Shown piece after piece: positions 34,136 through 43,510 of a stretch of 64,000 nt of DNA. Each line of letters begins with the position of its first letter. Position 1 is the first letter of the stretch. A model generated the notes under the pieces. It saw only the letters and a list, made by a program, of their open reading frames with translations. It had not been told where the DNA came from and did not search any database. Both the position numbers and the translations under genes were made by a program. Source of the DNA: Flavobacteriaceae bacterium D16 (GTDB taxonomy: Bacteria; Bacteroidota; Bacteroidia; Flavobacteriales; Flavobacteriaceae); NCBI GenBank assembly GCA_021295155.1, contig JAJTJC010000036.1:124001-188000 (forward strand), written 5' to 3'.

Positions 34136-34885
34136 ATGAAAAACACCTTAATTGCTGTCTGTCTATTAGTCCTAATCGCCTCATGTTCCAAGGGTGATAA
34201 ATCCAAAGTTAATTCCGAAACATCGGACGCGAATACCACAGAAGTTGCGGAAAAAACCCTTTTCCTTACCTCATCCGGAATGGGAGTATCATCGGACTGG
34301 CTTGTACCTTTACTCCCCTTTGATCCCATTGGCAAAACCGTTTGCTATATTACCACGGCTGCAACCATTGGAGGTGAGGTGCCAGACGGGATAACTAGTG
34401 AAATTGAAACCATTGAAAAGCTTGGATTCAATGTTAAAAGCATTGACCTGACTTTTATTTCAGCAGAAGATTTAGAGACTACTTTTTCCGAATGCGACTT
34501 ATTTTGGGTTTGTGGGGGTAATACTTTATACCTCCTACAGGAGGTAAGAAGATCTGGGTTTGACGCCTTTGTTACAAAAAAGATTTCAGAAGGTATCCCC
34601 TATGTGGGTGCAAGTGCCGGATCTATACTTTTAGGACCCGATGTGGAATTTGAACGTTTTGCCTGTGATATTACCCAAGCACCCGATTTGACCTCCTTCG
34701 AAGGCTTAAACCTCTTTCCCTTTGCTACCTACGTGCATTTTGATGCTCCATGGGCCAAGGGTGTATATAAAGATATTTTGAAATTTTCGCTGGATAATAA
34801 CAAGGCCTTTATTACGCTTAAAGACAGTGAGTTTATCTATGTAAAAGGTGATAACTGGCGGGTTGTTGAAATAGCCCTGAAGTAA
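34136..34885 (+). CDS. S51-family peptidase-like lipoprotein (class I glutamine amidotransferase fold)
   Basis: The 249-residue protein has a lipoprotein signal (LIASC, Cys near 17). The domain has LFWVCGGNTLYLLQ and the nucleophile elbow PYVGASAGSILLG (Ser near 160), as in peptidase E and cyanophycinase. The length after the signal fits peptidase E. Family members cleave Asp-X dipeptides or cyanophycin. Peptidase E is cytosolic, so this exported form is notable. His of the triad is not clear. Confidence 0.8.
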   Translation: MKNTLIAVCLLVLIASCSKGDKSKVNSETSDANTTEVAEKTLFLTSSGMGVSSDWLVPLLPFDPIGKTVCYITTAATIGGEVPDGITSEIETIEKLGFNVKSIDLTFISAEDLETTFSECDLFWVCGGNTLYLLQEVRRSGFDAFVTKKISEGIPYVGASAGSILLGPDVEFERFACDITQAPDLTSFEGLNLFPFATYVHFDAPWAKGVYKDILKFSLDNNKAFITLKDSEFIYVKGDNWRVVEIALK

Positions 34886-34924
34886 AAGCATTAAGTCAAA
34901 CAAGGCTTTTATCCCCTCGCTTAA

Positions 34925-35842
34925 ATGAATATTGTTTTTATAGTCAATAACAAGAATAACCGACTGGCAAAAGTCCTCCCCGGGCTGGAGGCATACTGTA
35001 GGCAGTTAAATTTAACCACGGTACAGTTCCTTTCTACACTTCGGCCAAAACACGCTATCGAATTGGCGCGGGAAGCTGTTCAAAATGGCTGTGATTACCT
35101 GGTAGCTGTTGGCGGGGATGGCACCCTGAATGAGCTGATCAATGGTATGCTTCAAGCTGATATCCCTGCCCGTGAATACCCGGCTATAGGACTGCTTCCC
35201 TACGGCTCGGCCAATGATTTTGCGAGAACAGCGGGTATTTCCAACTCCATTGAAAAATTGATTGAACTCATACGATCCAACACCACACAGCAAATAGACC
35301 TTGGAAAAATCGTTTTACAAAAATCCCAGGAAACCCGTTATTTTATTAATATAGCCGGGCTTGGTCTTGGCCCGGAAGTAGCACGGAACATTGAGGGATC
35401 TTCAAGTGTTTTGGGTCCCGGTTTTAATTACTTCAGGCATATCCTAAAAGGGTTTCTCCGTTACACTAAAAAAGAGGTGAGTTGTACGAGCAGCTCCTGG
35501 AAGTGGCAGGGCAAGCTGTTGCAAATGGCGGTGGCTAACGGTCGCTACTTTGGCAAAGCCATCTGCATTGCCCCTGATGCCGAACTAGCCGACGGGCAGT
35601 TTCAGGTGGCTATTTTCGGGGATCTGAGCATCTGGGATTACCTGAAGAACCTCGGTAAATTAAAAAAGGGCATAAAAATCAACCATCCGGAAGTGAGCTA
35701 TCATCAGGCCCATGAGATGCAGATTGAAAGTTGGGATGCTTGTGGCATAGAAGCAGACGGCGAGTTCGTAGGCCTTGCGCCGGCCTCTATAAGTGTATTT
35801 CCGGAAGCAATCTCTTTTTTAATGCCTCCAGATACACCTTAA
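34925..35842 (+). CDS. Diacylglycerol kinase-family lipid kinase
   Basis: The 305-residue protein has the DAGK catalytic motif VGGDGTLNELINGM (about 60-73) and the following LLPYGSANDFARTAG (about 92-106), then the C-terminal YegS/DgkB beta-sandwich with ELADGQFQVAIFGDLS. It should phosphorylate a lipid such as diacylglycerol or sphingosine-type base, using ATP at the inner face of the membrane. The substrate is not fixed by sequence. The start ATG is preceded by a gap of 39 bases after the S51 gene. Confidence 0.88.
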   Translation: MNIVFIVNNKNNRLAKVLPGLEAYCRQLNLTTVQFLSTLRPKHAIELAREAVQNGCDYLVAVGGDGTLNELINGMLQADIPAREYPAIGLLPYGSANDFARTAGISNSIEKLIELIRSNTTQQIDLGKIVLQKSQETRYFINIAGLGLGPEVARNIEGSSSVLGPGFNYFRHILKGFLRYTKKEVSCTSSSWKWQGKLLQMAVANGRYFGKAICIAPDAELADGQFQVAIFGDLSIWDYLKNLGKLKKGIKINHPEVSYHQAHEMQIESWDACGIEADGEFVGLAPASISVFPEAISFLMPPDTP

Positions 35843-35885
35843 GCTCCTGCAATTTCAAATAATCCTTAAGGTTTCACTAATTCCC

Positions 35886-35893
35886 TATCTTAG
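35886..35893 (+). promoter_or_regulatory. Putative -7 promoter box
   Basis: TATCTTAG lies 26 bases before the ATG at 35920, the same spacing as the box at 14073. Confidence 0.45.
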
Positions 35894-35919
35894 TTACATC
35901 AATCTCAACCAAAAACAAT

Positions 35920-36564
35920 ATGTTCATTGGACATTTCGCAGTCGGATTACTAAGCAAAAAAGACAACACCCTACCCTCCCTGGCCATGATGTTCATAGCC
36001 GTCCAGTTATTGGATCTGATCTGGCCTGTTCTGGTGTTATTGGGAATTGAATCCTTAACCATAGATCCGGGAAATACAGCGCTTACCCATCTCAGTTTCG
36101 ACTACTACCCTTATTCCCATAGTTTATTGATGGCTTTGGTCTGGAGTGTGCTACTGGGGGTAGTTTATCTTCTATTTACCAAAAACAGGCGTCGTTCTTT
36201 AATCCTCGGAGGCCTGGTGATGAGCCATTGGATTCTGGATTTTATTACGCATCGACCTGATTTGCCATTATCTCCTTTTACGGACATCAAAGTTGGACTG
36301 GGATTATGGAATTATCCCGTACTGGAGATTATTCTGGAGTTATTTTTGTTTGGACTCGGAGTATTACTTTACGCGAGATCTTCCAACTTCAAAAGGAAGA
36401 TAGCCTTTTGGGCATTGGTAGTTTTCCTTATTGTGGTGCATATGATGAATATCTTTAGTCCACCACCACCAAACACTATGGCTGTAGCCTGGTCTGCTAA
36501 CCTGATGTGGATAATAATACTATGGGCCTGGTGGATAGAAAAGAGGCGTCCTGCCAGGGCATGA
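35920..36564 (+). CDS. Membrane-bound metal-dependent hydrolase-like protein
   Basis: The 214-residue protein has about six hydrophobic segments and His/Asp-rich turns: MFIGHFAVGLL at the start, SFDYYPYSHSLLMAL near 65 and MSHWILDFITHRPDLPL near 110. This pattern is seen in YdjM-like and related membrane hydrolases. A metal site formed by these His and Asp is likely, but no substrate is known. No signal peptide is needed because the first helix starts at once. Confidence 0.72.
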   Translation: MFIGHFAVGLLSKKDNTLPSLAMMFIAVQLLDLIWPVLVLLGIESLTIDPGNTALTHLSFDYYPYSHSLLMALVWSVLLGVVYLLFTKNRRRSLILGGLVMSHWILDFITHRPDLPLSPFTDIKVGLGLWNYPVLEIILELFLFGLGVLLYARSSNFKRKIAFWALVVFLIVVHMMNIFSPPPPNTMAVAWSANLMWIIILWAWWIEKRRPARA

Positions 36565-36632
36565 CATAGCCCGCTGCCGGGGAATTAATCTGGCAACATT
36601 GTTTTGGAAACATGAATTAGTTCGCAAAAGGT

Positions 36633-37010
36633 TTAGTTCAATGCTATGATGCCTAACTGGGTCATCAATTCCATATGATCTACAAATATCCAACCTTTGG
36701 CAATTTTATCTTCTTCAATCTGATAAATTACCGAAAGCGGAATGTCAATGGTTTTTCCAGTTGGAGGATACCCCATTAGCTGTCCTTTATGCTCTGCCTT
36801 TACACGGGCACGGACGACAACTTTATCGCCTTCGCAAATCATATCTTCAGCAATCAACTCGTAGCAGGGAAATGAATTTTCATACTCCATAATATGACCT
36901 GCCAGGTGCTCATCACTTACATATTGGTTGATAAGGCCCATTGTTTTAGGCTTTCCACTGATCGCCTCAAAATACTCCTGAATAAATGTTTTTGGATTAA
37001 CGGTTACCAT
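36633..37010 (-). CDS. Ester cyclase / SnoaL-like protein
   Basis: The 125-residue protein has no signal peptide and is a free-standing SnoaL-like domain. FIQEYFEAISGKPKTMGLIN starts the fold, VVVRARVKAEHKGQLMGYPPTGK is the central pair of strands and HMELMTQLGI ends it. This is the ester cyclase group related to SnoaL polyketide cyclases, mostly of unknown substrate. It is transcribed alone on the minus strand. Confidence 0.8.
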   Translation of the reverse strand: MVTVNPKTFIQEYFEAISGKPKTMGLINQYVSDEHLAGHIMEYENSFPCYELIAEDMICEGDKVVVRARVKAEHKGQLMGYPPTGKTIDIPLSVIYQIEEDKIAKGWIFVDHMELMTQLGIIALN

Positions 37011-37495
37011 AATAAAAGGATTAGGATTAGAGACCCAAATTAAATCCCAAGAGATTAAAAATCAATGATCTGGGTCATACTGAAAATTCTTATCTTGAAT
37101 ACGCTCTGAATAGACACTGTTTTAAGCAGAATTTTGAACCCAACAACCAACCAAACGGAAACGCCTATGTATTTCTGGCCATTAGCCTGGTTAATAATTC
37201 AGGGGGTTAATCAATCCCTGTGAAATATAGTGTCGACAAGCCTGATGGCTGGTATTTAAGTAAATTAAAGGGGTGCAAAATAGCAGTAAAAATTTATCAA
37301 TGAACAAGGTCAGGATCTATTCATTTCTACATCATCCCCATGGAAAATTATCCTTACCTTTAAGTGTGAACTAAGTAAGGTGGTTTAGGCTTATTTCCTT
37401 TACAGTTTAACCTCTTTTGGCAACCTCTGGCTAAGGCATGCTACTGATTTACCTGACCATGAATCTTATGTTCCGTTCGTTAAACGCTGGGTTTC
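37011..37495. other. Intergenic region with a decayed copy of the gene at 39208
   Basis: No intact gene is present. Bases 37145-37203 match the start of the 39208 gene (CAACCAACCAAA, then GGAAACGCC and CATTAGCCTGGTTA) with about 22 bases lost. Bases 37218-37262 loosely match the sequence downstream of that gene near 39980-40040. A TATCTTGA at 37091 may be an old promoter. The rest shows nothing clear. Confidence 0.5.
37145..37262 (+). pseudogene. Remnant of a second copy of the six-helix membrane protein gene
   Basis: GNAYVFLAISLVNN can be read at 37155-37196, against GNAHIFLAISLVII in the intact gene. The frame ends soon after, and the body of the gene is absent. This reads as an old tandem duplicate that was deleted internally. 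Confidence 0.5.
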
Positions 37496-39070
37496 GTGAA
37501 TTACATAAAGTTCATAGCAGAGCTCAAAAGGCGGAAGGTTTTCAGATCGGCAATAACCTATTTGGTGGTAGCATGGGTCATTGCCCAGGTATCAGATATT
37601 GTTCTACCAACTTTCAATGCCCCGCCTTATTTTATGAAAGTCCTGATCTTTGTGTTGATCATCGGCTTTCCAATCGTTCTTTTGTTTTCATGGGTCTACG
37701 AGGTTTCCCCTAAAGGGATTAGAAAAACAAAGAATCTCCCTCCCGAGAAACCGGATTCTAAACCATCGGGTCGAACCCCAGAACAAGACGAAAAAAAACT
37801 GGCAGTATTGCCCTTCCAGAATATAAGCCCGAATGGAGACAGCGATTATTTTAGTGATGGGTTGACGGAAGAAATCATTACCCGTCTGTCCGGAATCAAA
37901 GGGCTTGATATTGCATCACGGCGCACTACCATGAAGTATCGGGATTCCGACCTAGACGTTCGTACGCTGGGCGGGGAATTAAACGCAAGGTATATCCTGC
38001 ATGGAACAGTACGCAAACATAAGGACGACTTAAAAATATCGACAGAATTAATTGATGTTGAAAAGGATGCAGAGCTTTGGGCGGAAATATACAGTGGCAA
38101 AATGACCGATGTTTTTGCCATTCAGGAAAAAGTAGCTAAAAGGATTGTGGCATCATTGCAGGTAAAGCTGAGCCCTAAGGAAAAAAAGGCGTTAAACAAA
38201 AGGGCAACTTTAAACAGCAAGGCCCACGATGCAAACCTCAGGGCCCGTGAATTTCTCCTCAAATATACCAAGAGCTATCTCCTTTTGGCGGTAGAACTAT
38301 TCCAGGAAGCGACTGAGCTGGATCCTGAGTACGCAGCTCCTTATGCCGGTATGAGCGAGGCATCTGGACTGCTTTACGAAACACACGACCGAAACCCCAA
38401 ATGGCTTGAAAAAGCCGAAGAATCGGCATTGAAGGCGCTTATTTATGATCCCGCCTCCTCCGAAGCCTACAGCGCGCTTGGACTCGTTTATTACAACAAA
38501 AAATTGCTCAATGAGGCTCTCATCGCCACACAAAAGGCCATTTCCTTTGACCCGGACAATTTCTTTGCGTATTGGATTCGGGGCCGACTTTACAGAATAA
38601 TGGACAGGGACCATGAAGCCATAGCAGACTACAATAAGGTGTTGGAGCTAAACAGTGATTTTCATTCTGCTTATGGCGATCTGCAAATGTCCTATGAAAA
38701 ATTGAAGGATAAAGTAAATCTGCAGAAAACCATTGAAAAGGCGGCATCATTCTATCCCTCTTATCTCAAGCGCAATCCGGACGACGCACGGGCACACCAG
38801 TTCTATGCGTTTACATTGCAAAGGTTGGGGCGCATGGAAGAGGCCAGAGATGAAATGCAAAGTGGGATCGATCAGAACCCGGATGATCCTATTATAGTCT
38901 ATAATGCCGCATGTTTCTATGCCCTGATTGGCGATTATGATGCATCTATCGAAAATTTAAAAAGGGCCATAGATAATGGATTCGGGAATTATGAATATAT
39001 CAGGCATGATCCGGACTTATACTGCTTAAAAAACGAACCCGAATTCATTGCATTAATCCAGGACAAATAA
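37496..39070 (+). CDS. FlgO/TolB-N-like domain plus TPR protein, membrane-anchored
   Basis: The 524-residue protein starts at GTG 37496 (FIAELKRRKVFRSAI), with two membrane segments (about 17-32 and 47-67). A TolB-N/FlgO-like domain follows (about 98-225): KLAVLPFQNIS, DYFSDGLTEEII and ILHGTVRKHKDDLKIS are the landmarks. TPR repeats fill the C-terminal half (about 235-510). Similar proteins often have an adenylate cyclase or HTH domain in front; this one lacks it. A sensing or scaffold role is likely, but nothing more can be said. Confidence 0.83.
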   Translation: MNYIKFIAELKRRKVFRSAITYLVVAWVIAQVSDIVLPTFNAPPYFMKVLIFVLIIGFPIVLLFSWVYEVSPKGIRKTKNLPPEKPDSKPSGRTPEQDEKKLAVLPFQNISPNGDSDYFSDGLTEEIITRLSGIKGLDIASRRTTMKYRDSDLDVRTLGGELNARYILHGTVRKHKDDLKISTELIDVEKDAELWAEIYSGKMTDVFAIQEKVAKRIVASLQVKLSPKEKKALNKRATLNSKAHDANLRAREFLLKYTKSYLLLAVELFQEATELDPEYAAPYAGMSEASGLLYETHDRNPKWLEKAEESALKALIYDPASSEAYSALGLVYYNKKLLNEALIATQKAISFDPDNFFAYWIRGRLYRIMDRDHEAIADYNKVLELNSDFHSAYGDLQMSYEKLKDKVNLQKTIEKAASFYPSYLKRNPDDARAHQFYAFTLQRLGRMEEARDEMQSGIDQNPDDPIIVYNAACFYALIGDYDASIENLKRAIDNGFGNYEYIRHDPDLYCLKNEPEFIALIQDK

Positions 39071-39207
39071 GTTTCAGCAAACTAGTAAGCGTTGCCAGAA
39101 GAGGTTTTGTCAAGGTCTATTCCTCCTGCTCCATATAAATTTATTAAATTGAACGGTGTAAGAGCCTGGAATATGGCTACTTAGATCATCTCCAACCAAC
39201 CAACCAA

Positions 39208-39909
39208 ATGAAAAAAAGTAAATTTTACGGAAACGCCCATATATTCCTTGCCATTAGCCTGGTTATTATTGCGGTGGGCTTTAGTCAGTCCTATTTCAGC
39301 AGATTGGATGAAATGTCGTTTCCCTATCACCTGCACGGGGTTAGTGCCACCCTTTGGATGATCATGCTGGTAAGCCAGCCCTATCTGTACAAGATCGGTA
39401 AAATCAAACTGCACAGGAAACTAGGATGGTTCTCTTTGATTCTGGTGCCGCTGATCGTTATTGGAGGCCTTATTATGGTAAAGTCTATGGTGCATCGACA
39501 AGCCAGTTATCCTCCAAACGCAGCATACCAACTTGCCTTTATAGACATCATTACGCTGCTTTCCTTTATAGGAATCTATGCCCTTGCCATTTATCATTGT
39601 AAGCGACTTAAATTACATGCGAGGTTAATGGTGATTACCGTTTTTGGACCCTTGCTGCCAGCTTTAACCAGGGTATTCTTTGTTTTTAATCTCGCAGATG
39701 GCTTTACTATGGGGCTGACCTACTCCTACACCATCATTGAACTTGTTCTCCTCTTTATTATTTGGCGTGAAAGAGGATCTAAGGAAATGAAACTAACCTA
39801 TATTCCTTTTTTTGCCTTTATCCTAATACAACACATTTTGATGTATTACGCAGGCGATTGGGAATGGTGGAAGGCAACCCTTAATTATTTGACCAATTAT
39901 CCTGCTTAA
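39208..39909 (+). CDS. Six- to seven-helix membrane protein (DUF2306-like)
   Basis: The 233-residue protein has about seven hydrophobic segments. YHLHGVSATLWMIMLVSQPYL (read from HLHG) and IKLHRKLGWFSLIL form paired His motifs on adjacent helices, and YHCKRLKLHARLM adds another. Such spacing could bind heme, as in DUF2306 and cytochrome b561-like families, but this is inference. A decayed copy lies at 37145-37262. Confidence 0.7.
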   Translation: MKKSKFYGNAHIFLAISLVIIAVGFSQSYFSRLDEMSFPYHLHGVSATLWMIMLVSQPYLYKIGKIKLHRKLGWFSLILVPLIVIGGLIMVKSMVHRQASYPPNAAYQLAFIDIITLLSFIGIYALAIYHCKRLKLHARLMVITVFGPLLPALTRVFFVFNLADGFTMGLTYSYTIIELVLLFIIWRERGSKEMKLTYIPFFAFILIQHILMYYAGDWEWWKATLNYLTNYPA

Positions 39910-40076
39910 TGGGAATTTCTTTGGAAAAAAGGTTGCATTACATTTAAAATTTAGGGAGTGATCACTGCTTGCTGAATTAATGAAATGCTAACCTCTAAGT
40001 GTTGTCCGTATGCTAGTGGATGGCTATATTTAAGTAGTATTTATAAAATTAAAATAACCGTTCTAAACACACTATT

Positions 40077-40691
40077 ATGTTAAAGTATATCTTTCTATCC
40101 ATTTTTCTATGCTCTCTTTTAATCACTTCAGCCCAGGATAATAATGATCCAGATTCTGATGTCCACAGGTTCCGAATTGGCCTTAAGGCTGGTATTCCGA
40201 ATATCGTTGGTGGAAACGCTGAATTTGTGCTTCCTATTCTGGATAATCACCTAGCTCCTTATATAGATTATTCCACTTTTTCAATAGATGTGGATGATGT
40301 AGACACTTCTTTCAATTTCTTTGAGATAGGAACCAACGTTTATTTTAACAATAAGGGTAAGGGCCTTTATGCCTCTATTTCCTATGGAAGCTTTAATCTG
40401 GAAGGCACTTATACGGACGCCGAAACCGTAGATGGAGAGCTCTTTGAAGGTGAAGCCAGTGGAGAAATCGACATCACTACCGTAAACCTGAAATTAGGAG
40501 CTAAACTGGGTAATAAATTCTATTTCCGGGTAGAAGTAGGTTATGGCATGGGAGATATTCCTGAAGAGGTAATTATCACGGGTACCGTAAACGGACAAAC
40601 AGAAGAAGGTGTAGAAGAAATTCCGGACATACCCGGAATTGGAGATAGCGGTCTTCTGGTAGCCAATCTAGGTTTTGGATTTGCATTTTAA
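40077..40691 (+). CDS. Outer-membrane beta-barrel protein
   Basis: The 204-residue protein has a signal peptide ending TSAQD (about residue 20) and about eight amphipathic strands. It ends LLVANLGFGFAF, with the terminal Phe typical of barrels. Length and repeats of two-strand units fit a small porin-like or OmpW/X-like barrel. Function unknown. Many Asp and Glu in the loops are as expected for extracellular turns. Confidence 0.72.
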   Translation: MLKYIFLSIFLCSLLITSAQDNNDPDSDVHRFRIGLKAGIPNIVGGNAEFVLPILDNHLAPYIDYSTFSIDVDDVDTSFNFFEIGTNVYFNNKGKGLYASISYGSFNLEGTYTDAETVDGELFEGEASGEIDITTVNLKLGAKLGNKFYFRVEVGYGMGDIPEEVIITGTVNGQTEEGVEEIPDIPGIGDSGLLVANLGFGFAF

Positions 40692-40761
40692 GCAGGAGTT
40701 GGTAACCGTCATATTTGGCGAAGGACAAGACCCATTAGAAGTCTGAAAAACCATAATCTCA

Positions 40762-41334
40762 ATGACGGAAAAAGAAAAAATGCTCAAGGGCGACCACTAC
40801 AATTCCCGGGACCCGGAATTGCTCGGCATGTACCATCGGGCCAGGAAGCTTCTACTGGAATACAACACCCTGGATGCGGAACTTACTGTAGAGCGTGAAC
40901 GTATTCTGAGTAGTCTTTTGGGGCAGGTCAGTAAAGGGGTGTGGATTGAAGCGCCTTTCTTTTGTGATTATGGGGAAAACATTTCCATAGGAGCCAACAC
41001 CTTCATCAATACCAATTGCATATTTCTCGACAATAATACCATCAGCATTGGTAAAAATGGTCTTATAGCACCATATGTCCAAATATACACGGCTACGCAT
41101 CCGCTTAAGGCCTCAGAACGTATCCTTGAAGATGAGAATGGATCGCGCTACCTGACTTCAACGCAACCGGTGACCATTGGAGACAATGTCTGGATTGGGG
41201 GCAATACCGTAATTTTTCCCGGGGTGGTTATTGGGAATAATGTGACCATTGGTGCAGGGAGTGTGGTGACCAAAAACCTGCCAGACAATGTCCTTGCCTT
41301 TGGCAATCCCTGTAAAATTGTAAAACAACTATAG
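40762..41334 (+). CDS. Sugar O-acetyltransferase (maltose/galactoside type)
   Basis: The 190-residue protein has the Mac domain in MTEKEKMLKGDHYNSRDPEL and then left-handed beta-helix hexapeptide repeats (about 70-180). TATHPL is the His-containing loop and GDNVWIGGNTVIFPGVVIG is the core of the coil. Family members use acetyl-CoA to acetylate sugars. It is separated by two bases from the next gene, which encodes an amidohydrolase lipoprotein, so both are co-transcribed. Confidence 0.92.
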   Translation: MTEKEKMLKGDHYNSRDPELLGMYHRARKLLLEYNTLDAELTVERERILSSLLGQVSKGVWIEAPFFCDYGENISIGANTFINTNCIFLDNNTISIGKNGLIAPYVQIYTATHPLKASERILEDENGSRYLTSTQPVTIGDNVWIGGNTVIFPGVVIGNNVTIGAGSVVTKNLPDNVLAFGNPCKIVKQL

Positions 41335-41336
41335 CA

Positions 41337-42305
41337 ATGAAACACTTCTCTACACTTCTGATCCTGTCCCTTTTCATAACCCTGGGTTGCAAACAAAATG
41401 TAACTACGGAAAGTACTGAGAAGGCCACGAATGAAATTTACAAGGGTCCCATTATAGACATGCACCTGCATGCATACCCCGAGGGAGATAGTTTTCTTGG
41501 ACTTACTCATCCCCCTACCCTGCGAAACGAAACCTTTGAGGGGGCTGCCAGTGCAGAAGATCTGAAAAAGGAAGTTCTGGCCAGGTTTGAGAAATACAAC
41601 ATTGTCAAGGCTGTGGTTACCAGCGGCGAACTCTGGCTGGATGATGCTCCTGATAATATTCTGATAGCAAAAGCCAACAACCCTGTTGATTCGCTTCGTA
41701 AAAAATTTGAAGAAGGCAAATTACAGGCCATAGCAGAAATGGCACCCTTTTATGCCGGGATTAAGGCCAATAACCCCTCACAACTGCCCTATTTTAAGTT
41801 GGCAGAGGAGTTAGGCCTCCCGGTAGGGTTCCATGTTTTTCCCGGGGGACCTAATTATGGTTTCCATGTGATGCCACAAATGCTTGGAGGGATGCGTGTC
41901 TATAATGCCAATCCTCTGCAGCTCGAAGAAGTACTGGTTAACTATCCCAATCTGAAGATCTATTTGATGCACGGGGGCTGGCCCTATGCGGAGGATTTAA
42001 AAGCCCTGATGTATGCCCATCCCAATGTGTATATTGACCTTGCGGTGGTCAACTGGATTCTGCCCGAAGAAGAACTTTACACCTTCCTCAAGACCCTTAT
42101 GAAAGCAGGGTTTGGAGACCGTATCATGCACGGCACGGACCAGATGGTCTGGCCGGAAACCATGGATGTGGCTATAGCTTCCATCAACAATGCCGATTTC
42201 CTTACCCTGGAACAAAAAGAAGATATCTTTTACGACAATGCTGCGGCATTTTTAGGACTGAGTGAAGAAGAAATAAATGAACATAAAAAGGTCAACAAGG
42301 AATAA
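41337..42305 (+). CDS. Amidohydrolase-family lipoprotein
   Basis: The 322-residue protein has a lipoprotein signal (TLGCK, Cys near 18). A metal site is suggested by IIDMHLHAYPEGD near residue 40 (HxH), a His in YLMHGGWPYAED near 205 and the Asp in MHGTDQMVWPE near 265. This is the TIM-barrel amidohydrolase group related to decarboxylating ACMSD-type enzymes. It acts outside the cytoplasm. The substrate is unknown. It shares an operon with the acetyltransferase. Confidence 0.83.
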   Translation: MKHFSTLLILSLFITLGCKQNVTTESTEKATNEIYKGPIIDMHLHAYPEGDSFLGLTHPPTLRNETFEGAASAEDLKKEVLARFEKYNIVKAVVTSGELWLDDAPDNILIAKANNPVDSLRKKFEEGKLQAIAEMAPFYAGIKANNPSQLPYFKLAEELGLPVGFHVFPGGPNYGFHVMPQMLGGMRVYNANPLQLEEVLVNYPNLKIYLMHGGWPYAEDLKALMYAHPNVYIDLAVVNWILPEEELYTFLKTLMKAGFGDRIMHGTDQMVWPETMDVAIASINNADFLTLEQKEDIFYDNAAAFLGLSEEEINEHKKVNKE

Positions 42306-42373
42306 ATACAAAGAGTAGGTGAAATTTTAACGCTACTATTTCGACCAAAAATTAAATCACAACCACAAAAACG

Positions 42374-43132
42374 ATGACAAAACAACTAGATGAAAAAATT
42401 AAGGTCCAATGCGAAAATCCCCCTGCCAAATACGATGACCTGAAAGTACTTTTCCTGAATTGCACCCTGAATAGAACACCTGTTCTTTCCCATACCGAAG
42501 GTGTTATTCAAATCGCCCAACGGATCTTTGAGGCCAATGGTGTTGAAACAAAACTGATCAGGCCCGTAGACTATGATATCCCCGCAGGTCTGGGCCTGGA
42601 TATGTCCAAAACTCCGGAATGGGATAAGGACGACTGGCCGATGATTCAAAAGGAAATTGATGCCTGCGATATTTTGATATTATGTACTTCTGTGTGGCTG
42701 GGTGAGAAATCTTCCGTCTGCAACCGGACCCTCGAACGCATGTATGGGTATACCCATCAATTTAATGATAAGGGCCAGTACAGGGATTATGGTAAAGTAG
42801 GCGCCACCCTGATTACCGGAAACGAAGATGGGGTTAAGCACTGCGCTATGAATATCCTCTTTTCCTTATCTCATATTGGTTACACCGTACCTCCACAGGC
42901 CGATGCCGGCTGGATGGGCGAAGCAGGGCCCGGACCTTCTTACAGGGATCCCGGATCTGGCGGACCGGAAAACGATTTTACCAATAGAAATACCACTTTC
43001 CTGGTATGGAATTGCCTGCACCTGGCCAGGATGCTAAAAGATAGTGGTGGTGTACCTGCCTATGGAAATTTACCAGATGAATGGGAAGCCGGCTGCAAGG
43101 CAGGTTTCGATAGTCCTGAACATAAAAGATAA
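42374..43132 (+). CDS. NADPH-dependent FMN reductase-like flavodoxin-fold protein
   Basis: The 252-residue protein has a flavodoxin-like fold: VLFLNCTLNRTPVLSHTEGV is the FMN-phosphate loop region, CDILILCTSVWLGEKSS is the middle loop and ATLITGNEDGVKHCAMNIL follows. The C-terminus has an extension with GPGPSYRDPGSGGP. Related enzymes reduce quinones or FMN. Five bases separate it from the small zinc-ribbon gene. Confidence 0.78.
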   Translation: MTKQLDEKIKVQCENPPAKYDDLKVLFLNCTLNRTPVLSHTEGVIQIAQRIFEANGVETKLIRPVDYDIPAGLGLDMSKTPEWDKDDWPMIQKEIDACDILILCTSVWLGEKSSVCNRTLERMYGYTHQFNDKGQYRDYGKVGATLITGNEDGVKHCAMNILFSLSHIGYTVPPQADAGWMGEAGPGPSYRDPGSGGPENDFTNRNTTFLVWNCLHLARMLKDSGGVPAYGNLPDEWEAGCKAGFDSPEHKR

Positions 43133-43136
43133 ACAG

Positions 43137-43409
43137 ATGATTGAAAAACTTCTTTCATTCTTTAAAAAACCCAAAGAAGAAACCCAGGGCAATACTCCGG
43201 AAGGCTATTGCCCCAATTGCTGGGGATCACAGGAATACGATAATGAAATTCGGGAATTATACAAAGACAAACAGGTTGATGTAAACAACCACGAAGCACA
43301 CTATGCGTTTATACAGGATTTTGTAGTGAATCATATTGACGGTATAAAGCTTAAACGAGGCAATAACAGCCTGGAATGTCCTACTTGTCGTACCAACTTT
43401 TCAAATTAA
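43137..43409 (+). CDS. Small two-CxxC zinc-ribbon protein
   Basis: Beginning at ATG 43137 (MIEKLLSFFKKP) the protein is 90 residues. CPNC (about residue 25) and CPTC (about 82) can bind one zinc. The acidic middle is helical. Function unknown. An upstream start at 43044 would overlap the reductase gene by 89 bases and adds low-quality sequence, so the short form is chosen. Confidence 0.7.
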   Translation: MIEKLLSFFKKPKEETQGNTPEGYCPNCWGSQEYDNEIRELYKDKQVDVNNHEAHYAFIQDFVVNHIDGIKLKRGNNSLECPTCRTNFSN

Positions 43410-43510
43410 TTGGAATCCTTTAATCCCTACTGCAAAGAATATAAAGTAGCATTTTAGGCGAGGATTTTCAGCCTGATTGTTGTAATTTTCCTTCTATCAA
43501 TTCAGCCAAA

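Noticed and set aside
43044-43136. Longer start for the two-CxxC protein
   Set aside because: It would overlap the FMN reductase gene by 89 bases and its added residues look out of frame with any known family.
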